From a bacterium (lineage in GTDB: Bacteria; Pseudomonadota; Gammaproteobacteria; Burkholderiales; Methylophilaceae), in the NCBI GenBank assembly GCA_027310505.1, contig DAIDAS010000134.1, positions 1 through 6,971 on the forward strand: a DNA stretch of 6,971 nt. The letters are read 5' to 3'. How positions within the stretch are numbered: position 1 is the first letter of the stretch; every line of letters starts with the position of its first letter. Under the pieces are notes generated by a model, which was not told where the DNA came from, did no database searches, and was given only the letters and a program-made list of their open reading frames with translations. Positions 1 to 5,052 of this stretch are shown piece by piece. Made by a program: the position numbers and the translations under genes.

Positions 1-314
1 GCATCAGGTGCTGCAGAGGTTTGTTGAAGACCATCTGTGACCACCGATTCGGTGGGGTTGCCTGTTTCTTGTTCTGGCGAATGCAGGAAGGTCAGACAGG
101 GCAAGGCATCTGCCTTGAGGAATGCTGGGTCGATTTCACGCAGGCCGTTGCGCAGGCCGAGATCTTCCAGCGCCTGGCGTATCAGCGGGATGTCGTAGGG
201 GGGAGGAAACCGTTGCACCAGCAGGCGCGCATCGAACGGAATGCGCCTGATCTCGGCCAGCGCGCCAACCGCCCACACAAAAGCTTCAGTCGAAAACTTT
301 CCCTGCCCAGCCAT
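1..314 (-). CDS. N-terminus of a probable type I secretion ABC transporter (permease/ATPase), partial
   Basis: An open frame of 104 codons starts at an ATG at 314-312 and runs off the left edge without a stop. The protein resembles the N-terminal C39-peptidase-like domain of type I secretion permease/ATPases: residues 8-75 include IRRIPFDARLL, the proline-rich FPPPY (36-40), a helix QALEDLGLR and the strand LPCLTFL (71-77), followed by an acidic, Thr/Ser-rich linker. In this family the domain docks the RTX-type substrate, and the missing part should hold six membrane helices and a cytoplasmic ATPase. The region where a true C39 protease has its catalytic Cys reads FVWAVGALAEI and has none; the only Cys (73) lies in the wrong place. 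It is therefore probably a non-proteolytic (LapB/HlyB-like) domain. The frame has a TAA five codons upstream, so this ATG is the first possible start; the Shine-Dalgarno (GAAAG) is weak. The identification comes from recall of the family, with the diagnostic ABC domains outside the window. Confidence 0.55.
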   Translation of the reverse strand, partial: MAGQGKFSTEAFVWAVGALAEIRRIPFDARLLVQRFPPPYDIPLIRQALEDLGLRNGLREIDPAFLKADALPCLTFLHSPEQETGNPTESVVTDGLQQTSAAPD

Positions 315-349
315 TGGCGGCTTTCTTTAATTAAATATCCTTAGAGTAA

Positions 350-355
350 ATTATA
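350..355 (-). promoter_or_regulatory. Possible -10 box of the secretion transporter gene
   Basis: The minus strand reads TATAAT, a perfect -10 consensus, 35 nt upstream of the ATG at 314, inside an AT-rich gap between GC-rich genes. A start site near 343 would give a leader of about 30 nt, which contains the 10-bp palindrome TTTAATTAAA (326-335). No good -35 hexamer is seen 16-18 nt upstream, so an activator or an alternative sigma factor would be needed. The call rests on one hexamer and on position. Confidence 0.35.
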
Positions 356-386
356 TGGGGTTGTTATTACAGATTTATTTCTTCAC

Positions 387-404
387 GCTGGCAACATAGC
401 CAGC
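387..404 (-). terminator. Weak stem-loop downstream of the rluF-like gene
   Basis: GCTGGC and GCCAGC form a perfect 6-bp GC-rich stem around a 6-nt loop, 28 nt past the stop codon of the rluF-like gene. The sequence after it on the minus strand (GTGAAGAAATAAATC) has no U-run, so this is not a textbook intrinsic terminator. It may mark the operon's 3' end or be chance. Confidence 0.25.
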
Positions 405-432
405 TAAGGGTGGGGATGAGCCGGGAGGTGTT

Positions 433-1179
433 CTAGAAGCGCTCGTGCTCGCCCAGGTAGCGCCACTGCCCGACGGGCAGGTCGGAAAGTTTGATCTGGC
501 CGATGCGGACGCGTTTCAGCCCGACTACGCGCAATCCCACCAGCTCGCACATGCGGCGAATCTGGCGCTTTTTGCCTTCACGCAGCACGAAGCGCAGCTG
601 GTCTTCATTCGGCCAGCTGACCTTGGCCGGGCGCAGCGGTTGCCCGTCCAGCGACAGGCCGTGGTTGAGCAGCTTCAAGCCTTGTTCCGAGAGCTTGCCC
701 TGCACGCGCACCAGGTATTCCTTTTCGATCTTGGAGTCGTCGCCAATCAGCAGCTTGGCGATGCGGCCATCCTGCGTCAGCACCAGCAGTCCGGTGGAGT
801 CGATGTCCAGCCGTCCCGCGGGTGCGAGGCCTTTCAAGTGGGAGGGCGAGAAGCGCAACGGGGATTTGTCGCCGGCAAAGCGCGAAGCCGCGTTGATCAG
901 CGTTACCGCCGGTTGGTAGCCGTCTTCCGCCTGTCCTGAAACATAGGCCATGGGCTTATGCATCAGGATGGTCACGCGGGCCTGTTGTTGCACCTGCGCG
1001 CCCTTGGCCAGGGTGATTTTCTGGGTGGGGAAGATCTTGGTGCCGAGTTCGCTGACACGTTCGCCATCGACGAACACCAGGCCCTGCTCGATGTAGCTGT
1101 CGGCTTCCCTGCGGGAACAAATGCCCTGTTCGGACATCAGTTTTGAAAGGCGTACTTTTTCGGTTTCCATAGCGGGCAT
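433..1179 (-). CDS. rluF: 23S rRNA pseudouridine synthase, RluF-like (RsuA/RluB/E/F family)
   Basis: Cytoplasmic enzyme that isomerises a specific uridine of 23S rRNA to pseudouridine (U2604 for E. coli RluF). With the chosen start it has 248 residues. An N-terminal S4 RNA-binding domain (about 9-65, VRLSKLMSEQGICSRREAD) is followed by the catalytic domain with the family motif GRLD (122-125, D125 the catalytic Asp), KEYLV (153-157) and GKKRQIRRMCE (202-212). The RluF assignment over RluB/RluE rests on the stretch AKLLIGDDSKIEKEYLV and the RRMCE motif. A loop of about 20 residues before GRLD makes it longer there than E. coli RluF, and it lacks the long basic C-terminal tail of the E. coli protein, ending at GEHERF. 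The frame stays open upstream into yaiI, but homology begins only at METEKVRL. I take ATG 1179, 1 nt after the yaiI stop; ATG 1170 is equally possible. Neither has a visible Shine-Dalgarno, which suggests translational coupling to yaiI. Confidence 0.9.
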   Translation of the reverse strand: MPAMETEKVRLSKLMSEQGICSRREADSYIEQGLVFVDGERVSELGTKIFPTQKITLAKGAQVQQQARVTILMHKPMAYVSGQAEDGYQPAVTLINAASRFAGDKSPLRFSPSHLKGLAPAGRLDIDSTGLLVLTQDGRIAKLLIGDDSKIEKEYLVRVQGKLSEQGLKLLNHGLSLDGQPLRPAKVSWPNEDQLRFVLREGKKRQIRRMCELVGLRVVGLKRVRIGQIKLSDLPVGQWRYLGEHERF

Positions 1180-1180
1180 T

Positions 1181-1627
1181 TTAACGATGTTTGGATAAAT
1201 ATCGGTCCAATTGTGCTGCAAACGCTTGCCGGTCACTTTGGCTGAAAGATGAGGGGCCGGAAATATCCACGCCGCTGCCGCGCAGCTCTTCCATGAAGTT
1301 GCGCATGGCGAGGCGTTCGCGCATGTTGTCATGGGTATAGAACTCGCCGCGCGGATTCAGTGCGTGGGCGTGTTTGTCGATGACCTGTGCCGCCAGCGGG
1401 ATGTCGGCGGTAATCACCAGGTCGCCTGGCTCTACTTCCTGCACGATGCGGTTGTCCGCGACGTCGAATCCGCCCGGCACCTGCAGGGCGCGGATATAAG
1501 GCGAAGGCGGTACGCGCAGCAACTGGTTGGCGACCAGGGTGGTCATGGTCTGCGTCCGCTGGGCGGCGCGGAAAAGAATCTCTTTAATCACGCCCGGGCA
1601 GGCATCGGCATCAACCCAGATGTGCAT
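1181..1627 (-). CDS. yaiI: YaiI/YqxD family protein (UPF0178, DUF188)
   Basis: A 148-residue protein, the usual length of the UPF0178 family. The family is widespread, of unknown function, and related in fold to PIN-like nucleases. Visible conserved features are the opening WVDADACP with D6 and D8, ANQ at 33-35, the segment GGFDVADNRIV (52-62), the GDLVITADIPLA block (68-79) with D69 and D75, the NPRG turn (91-94) and the RNFMEELR helix (109-116). The clustered Asp residues fit a metal-binding PIN-like site, but nuclease activity is inference only. Its ATG overlaps the recQ stop by one base (TGATG), and a GGAG Shine-Dalgarno (1638-1635) lies 7 nt upstream inside the recQ 3' end. It should therefore be translated from the rhlE-recQ transcript, partly coupled to RecQ. 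It is followed after 1 nt by the rluF-like gene. No signal peptide or membrane segment is seen. Confidence 0.93.
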   Translation of the reverse strand: MHIWVDADACPGVIKEILFRAAQRTQTMTTLVANQLLRVPPSPYIRALQVPGGFDVADNRIVQEVEPGDLVITADIPLAAQVIDKHAHALNPRGEFYTHDNMRERLAMRNFMEELRGSGVDISGPSSFSQSDRQAFAAQLDRYLSKHR

Positions 1628-3462
1628 CAGGCGGCTCCATTCGCGGCATCTTCCAGCACCTTGAGGAAGTCATCACCGTAGCGCGCCAGTTTGGCCTGGC
1701 CGACGCCGCTGATGCGTCCCATCTGGTCCAGTGTCTGCGGGCGCTGGTTGAGGATTTCCAGCAGCGTGCTGTCGTGGAAGATGACGTAGGGCGGCACGCC
1801 CTGGTCTTTTGCCAGTTCCAGGCGACGGGCCTTGAGCGCATGCCATAGCGGGTCGTCGCTGACGCCTTCATAACCTTCTCTGGCGCGTGAGGCGCGTTCG
1901 GCTTTGCTGGTTTTGCGTTTGGAAACTTCGACATCGCGGCGCAGCCAGACATCCTGTTCGCCCTTCAGCACCGGGCGTGAGGCTTCGGTGAGCTTGAGGC
2001 CGCCGTAGGCTTCCATGTCGGTTTCGAGCAGGCCGCCAGCCACCAGTTGCCGGAACACGCTGCTCCATTGTTGTTGCGAGAGTGCCTTGCCGATGCCGAA
2101 GGTGCTGAGTTGCTGGTGCTGGAACTGTTCGATTTTTGGCGTGGACTTGCCCAGCAGGACGTCGATCAGGTGCACCACGCCGAAACGCTGGCCGGTGCGG
2201 TAGACGCATGACAGCGCCATCTGCGCCGCCTGCCTGCCATCCCAGGTTTCGACCGGTTCCAGGCAGTTGTCGCATTGGCCGCAACTGCCGGGGTGATCTT
2301 CGCCGAAATAGCGCAGGATGGTCTGATGGCGGCAGGCAGTGGATTCGCAGAATCCGAGCAGGGCATCCAATTTCTGCCGTTCGACGCGCTTGCGTTCTTC
2401 CGGTGCATCGCCGGAATCCAGCATCTGCCGCATCGACACCACGTCGCCCAACCCGTAGGCCATCCAGGCGTTGGCAGGCATGCCGTCGCGCCCGGCGCGG
2501 CCGGCTTCCTGATAATAGCCTTCCATGCTCTTGGGCAGGTCAAGGTGCGCGACAAAGCGCACGTTGGGTTTGTCGATGCCCATGCCGAAGGCGACGGTAG
2601 CCACCATGATGACGCCTTCCTCGCGCAGAAATCTGCGCTGGTTCGCGTTGCGGGTGTTCGGGTCAAGTCCGGCGTGGTAGGGCAGGGCATCCCAGCCGCG
2701 CGATTTCAGCCAGTCGGCCGCTTCTTCCACCTTGCGGCGCGACAGGCAATACACGATGCCGGCGTCGTTGGGGTGTTCGGATTCGAGGAATGCTTCCAGT
2801 TGGCTGCGGGCGTTGTTTTTCTGCGTGACGCGGTATTTGATATTGGGGCGGTCGAAGCTGGAAACGAACTGGCGTGCGTCTTCCAGCGCCAGCCGTTCGA
2901 CGATCTCGCCGCGGGTCGGGGCGTCGGCCGTGGCTGTCAGCGCGATGCGCGGCACGTTGGGAAAACGTTCGTGCAGCACCGTGAGCTTGCGGTACTCCGG
3001 CCGGAAATCATGGCCCCATTGCGATACGCAGTGCGCCTCGTCGATGGCGAACAGCGCGATGCCGGGACCGTCCTGCACCTGTTCCAGCAACGTCAGGAAG
3101 TTGGGCATCAGCAGGCGTTCCGGGGCGACGTAGAGGATCTTAAGGTCACCCCGCATCAGCCGCCCCGTGACCTCGCGGGCGGCTTCGGCATCCAGGCTGG
3201 AATTGAGGAATGCCGCCTGCACGCCGAGTTGCTGCAAGGCATCGACCTGATCCTGCATCAGCGCGATCAGCGGCGATATCACGATGCCGATGCCATCCCG
3301 CAATAATGCGGGGATCTGGTAGCACAGCGACTTGCCGCCGCCGGTGGGCATCAGCACCAGTGCGTCGTCGCCTGCTGCCACATGCTCGACGATCGCCTGC
3401 TGCGCGCCGCGGAAAGCGGTGTAGCCGAAGATGTCGTGCAGGAGCTGCTGGGCGGTCTTCAT
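1627..3462 (-). CDS. recQ: ATP-dependent DNA helicase RecQ
   Basis: A 3'-5' DNA helicase of 611 residues (E. coli RecQ is 609) acting in recombination, fork repair and, in E. coli, the RecF pathway. All parts are present in order. The first is the SF2 helicase core: Walker A MPTGGGKS (38-45), DEAH (141-144), the RecQ-specific aromatic loop SQWGHDFRPEY (147-157), LTATA (175-179) and motif VI QEAGRAGRDG (318-327). Next come the zinc-binding cysteines C377, C394, C397 and C400 (E. coli equivalents 380, 397, 400, 403), a winged-helix RQC domain (about 405-500) and a C-terminal HRDC domain (about 535-608). RQC and HRDC are joined by a basic linker rich in Lys, Arg and Ser (508-530). The ATG lies 6 nt after the rhlE stop without a clear Shine-Dalgarno, so translation is probably coupled to rhlE. 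Its stop overlaps yaiI. No key residue is missing. Confidence 0.97.
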   Translation of the reverse strand: MKTAQQLLHDIFGYTAFRGAQQAIVEHVAAGDDALVLMPTGGGKSLCYQIPALLRDGIGIVISPLIALMQDQVDALQQLGVQAAFLNSSLDAEAAREVTGRLMRGDLKILYVAPERLLMPNFLTLLEQVQDGPGIALFAIDEAHCVSQWGHDFRPEYRKLTVLHERFPNVPRIALTATADAPTRGEIVERLALEDARQFVSSFDRPNIKYRVTQKNNARSQLEAFLESEHPNDAGIVYCLSRRKVEEAADWLKSRGWDALPYHAGLDPNTRNANQRRFLREEGVIMVATVAFGMGIDKPNVRFVAHLDLPKSMEGYYQEAGRAGRDGMPANAWMAYGLGDVVSMRQMLDSGDAPEERKRVERQKLDALLGFCESTACRHQTILRYFGEDHPGSCGQCDNCLEPVETWDGRQAAQMALSCVYRTGQRFGVVHLIDVLLGKSTPKIEQFQHQQLSTFGIGKALSQQQWSSVFRQLVAGGLLETDMEAYGGLKLTEASRPVLKGEQDVWLRRDVEVSKRKTSKAERASRAREGYEGVSDDPLWHALKARRLELAKDQGVPPYVIFHDSTLLEILNQRPQTLDQMGRISGVGQAKLARYGDDFLKVLEDAANGAA

Positions 3463-3468
3463 GCCGGA

Positions 3469-4890
3469 TTACTTGTGGCGTTGTCCCCGATGGATAGGCT
3501 TGGGTGCGAACAAGGGGGTCTGCGGCATGGCCTGATGGCGCGCGGCCTCGGACAGGTTCTTTTGCGGTTTTTCCTGTTGCGGCTTGGCCTTCTGCGGCTG
3601 GCGCGGCTGTTCGTTGCGGTTCTGCTGGCCCTGGCGCGGAGGATGATTGCGGTTTCCACCACCACCGTTGCGGCTCTGGCCACCCTGCGGGCGGCGTTGC
3701 TGCGGCTGGCGCGGCGGGCGCGGGGCTTCCGGTTCCGGCTTGGCGGGCGGCACGAAGCCTTCCACGGCGACTCTCGGGATTTCGCGCTTGATCAGCTTTT
3801 CGATGTCCTTCAACAGCTTGGCTTCTTCGTGGTCCACCAGTGAAACGGCGGCACCGCTGGCACCGGCGCGACCTGTACGGCCGATACGGTGCACGTAGTC
3901 TTCAGGCACGTTGGGCAGTTCGAAATTGACCACCTGCGGCAACTGGTCGATATCCAGCCCGCGCGCGGCGATATCGGTGGCGACCAGCACCGGAATGCTG
4001 CCGTCCTTGAACTGCGCCAGCGCCTTGGTGCGTGCCGACTGGCTCTTGTTGCCGTGGATGGCTGCGGCGGGGATGCCGTCCTTGGCCAGCTTTTCGGCCA
4101 GACGGTTGGCGCCGTGCTTGGTGCGGGTAAAGACCAGGACTTGTTCCCAGCCATGATGCTTGATGAGGTGGCTCATCAGGTCGCGCTTGTGGCTCTGCGG
4201 CACCATGTGCACGGTTTGCGTCACCAGCTCGGATGCGGTGTTGCGGCGTGCGACTTCGACAAAACCGGGGTTGTGCAGCAGGCCGTCGGCCAGCGCCTTG
4301 ATCTCGTCGGAGAACGTCGCCGAGAACAGCAGGTTCTGGCGCTGTGTCGGCAACAGCGCGAGGATCTTCTTGATGTCGCGGATGAAGCCCATATCGAGCA
4401 TGCGGTCGGCTTCGTCCAGCACCAGGATTTCGATGCCGGACAAATCCAGCGTTTTCTGCCCGACGTGGTCGAGCAGGCGGCCAGGGGTGGCGACCAGGAT
4501 ATCCAGCGGCTTCCTCAGGCGGTCGATCTGCGGGTTGATGCCGACCCCGCCGAACATCACCATGGAACTGTGCTTGAGGTATTTGCCGTAGGTCTTGACC
4601 GATTCTTCGACCTGCGCCGCGAGTTCGCGCGTCGGCACCAAGATCAGGCAGCGCGGGCGACCGGCTTTGGGCGTCAGCGGTTTTTCGCTGAGCAGGTGCA
4701 GAATCGGCAGGGTGAAGCCGGCGGTCTTGCCGGTACCGGTTTGCGCGCCGGCCAGCAGGTCGCCGCCCTTCAGCACGAGCGGAATGGCCTGGGCCTGTAC
4801 CGGCGTGGGTTTGGTGTAACCGGCATCTTCAATGGCGCGCAGCAACGGTTGTGCCAGACCGAGGTCGGCGAAATGGATTTCTTGGGACAA
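3469..4890 (-). CDS. rhlE: DEAD-box ATP-dependent RNA helicase RhlE
   Basis: A 473-residue cytoplasmic RNA helicase; family members act in ribosome assembly, RNA turnover and cold adaptation. The core has the Q motif (F7 and PTPVQAQAIP, 28-37), motif I AQTGTGKT (49-56), Ia PTRELAAQ (86-93), TPGR (135-138), DEAD (159-162), SAT (190-192), motif V VATDIAARGLDID (303-315) and motif VI HRIGRTGRAG (334-343). The core sequence is closest to RhlE rather than SrmB, DbpA or CsdA. Residues 380-473 are a low-complexity tail rich in Pro, Gln, Arg, Asn and Gly, typical of RhlE C-termini and likely disordered and RNA-binding. The start codon is TTG (4890-4888), supported by a strong CAGGAG 7 nt upstream; the reading MSQEIHFADLGL matches the family start. 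It is the first gene of a tight rhlE-recQ-yaiI-rluF run. Upstream is a 162-nt region with a candidate promoter and palindromes, so the mRNA leader may be over 100 nt. Confidence 0.95.
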   Translation of the reverse strand: MSQEIHFADLGLAQPLLRAIEDAGYTKPTPVQAQAIPLVLKGGDLLAGAQTGTGKTAGFTLPILHLLSEKPLTPKAGRPRCLILVPTRELAAQVEESVKTYGKYLKHSSMVMFGGVGINPQIDRLRKPLDILVATPGRLLDHVGQKTLDLSGIEILVLDEADRMLDMGFIRDIKKILALLPTQRQNLLFSATFSDEIKALADGLLHNPGFVEVARRNTASELVTQTVHMVPQSHKRDLMSHLIKHHGWEQVLVFTRTKHGANRLAEKLAKDGIPAAAIHGNKSQSARTKALAQFKDGSIPVLVATDIAARGLDIDQLPQVVNFELPNVPEDYVHRIGRTGRAGASGAAVSLVDHEEAKLLKDIEKLIKREIPRVAVEGFVPPAKPEPEAPRPPRQPQQRRPQGGQSRNGGGGNRNHPPRQGQQNRNEQPRQPQKAKPQQEKPQKNLSEAARHQAMPQTPLFAPKPIHRGQRHK

Positions 4891-4897
4891 GGTAATA

Positions 4898-4903
4898 CTC
4901 CTG
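4898..4903 (-). promoter_or_regulatory. Strong ribosome binding site deciding a TTG start for rhlE
   Basis: The minus strand reads CAGGAG followed by 7 nt (TATTACC) and the TTG codon. This is near-ideal Shine-Dalgarno spacing and justifies the non-ATG start of RhlE, whose N-terminal residues before the Q motif fit the family. Confidence 0.8.
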
Positions 4904-4914
4904 CGACGGCCTGA

Positions 4915-4929
4915 TGTTTAAGTTAAACA
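4915..4929. repeat. 15-bp perfect palindrome in the rhlE leader
   Basis: TGTTTAAGTTAAACA is a perfect inverted repeat with 7-bp arms around a single central base, 25 nt upstream of the rhlE start codon and 12 nt upstream of its Shine-Dalgarno. With a 1-nt centre it cannot fold as an RNA hairpin without losing pairs, so a DNA operator for a dimeric regulator is the more natural reading. I do not recognise the regulator, and chance cannot be excluded. Confidence 0.4.
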
Positions 4930-5005
4930 GCACCAATCGAGGCAGACGAATTAGGGATCGGAACGATCGATATGAACAAATGACCGGTACGCTGATTGGT
5001 AGCAC

Positions 5006-5040
5006 GTACGGAAGCCACGCATTATACGTGACTTCCGTAC
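5006..5040. repeat. 35-bp interrupted palindrome upstream of rhlE, downstream of the TPR/oxygenase gene
   Basis: Arms GTACGGAAG (5006-5014) and CTTCCGTAC (5032-5040) are perfect 9-bp complements. After one mismatch (5015/5031) the stem continues with CACG (5016-5019) and CGTG (5027-5030) around a 7-nt loop. It begins 13 nt past the stop of the TPR/oxygenase gene. No T-run follows on either strand, so it is not a canonical intrinsic terminator, though it could stabilise the mRNA 3' end. Its loop holds the candidate -10 box of rhlE, so it could instead be an operator. Confidence 0.7.
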
Positions 5041-5048
5041 CTGAGCAA
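5021..5048 (-). promoter_or_regulatory. Candidate sigma-70 promoter of the rhlE operon
   Basis: The minus strand has a perfect TATAAT (5026-5021) with TTGCTC (5048-5043) 16 nt upstream. The -10 matches fully; the -35 matches only its TTG half. The expected start site near 5014 would give a leader of about 120 nt. The -10 lies in the loop of the 5006-5040 palindrome, and the -35 lies just past the stop codon of the upstream gene. Confidence 0.45.
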
Positions 5049-5052
5049 TGAT

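Noticed and set aside
376..432. A short minus-strand frame past the rluF-like stop ending in LAGYVASVKK, resembling the C-terminus of another protein
   Set aside because: It would need a frameshift at the end of the rluF-like gene, whose end (GEHERF) already looks complete, and the stretch is under 25 codons and partly created by the GCTGGC/GCCAGC inverted repeat. It is more likely chance.
1627..2690. Extra minus-strand frames inside recQ coding for Arg/Pro/Ala-rich proteins
   Set aside because: Out-of-frame reading of GC-rich recQ codons; composition is typical of frame shadows.
2275..3306. A 343-codon plus-strand frame opposite recQ
   Set aside because: The minus strand carries a complete RecQ with all motifs; the antisense product has no recognisable domain.
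3382..3843. A plus-strand frame with Leu/Arg-rich hydrophobic stretches that look like membrane helices
   Set aside because: It is the complement of the RhlE tail, where Gln/Pro/Arg-rich codons read as Leu/Ala/Arg on the other strand; coding lies on the minus strand.
3889..4914. A 341-codon plus-strand frame opposite rhlE
   Set aside because: Shadow of the conserved helicase core; no domain or start signal supports it.
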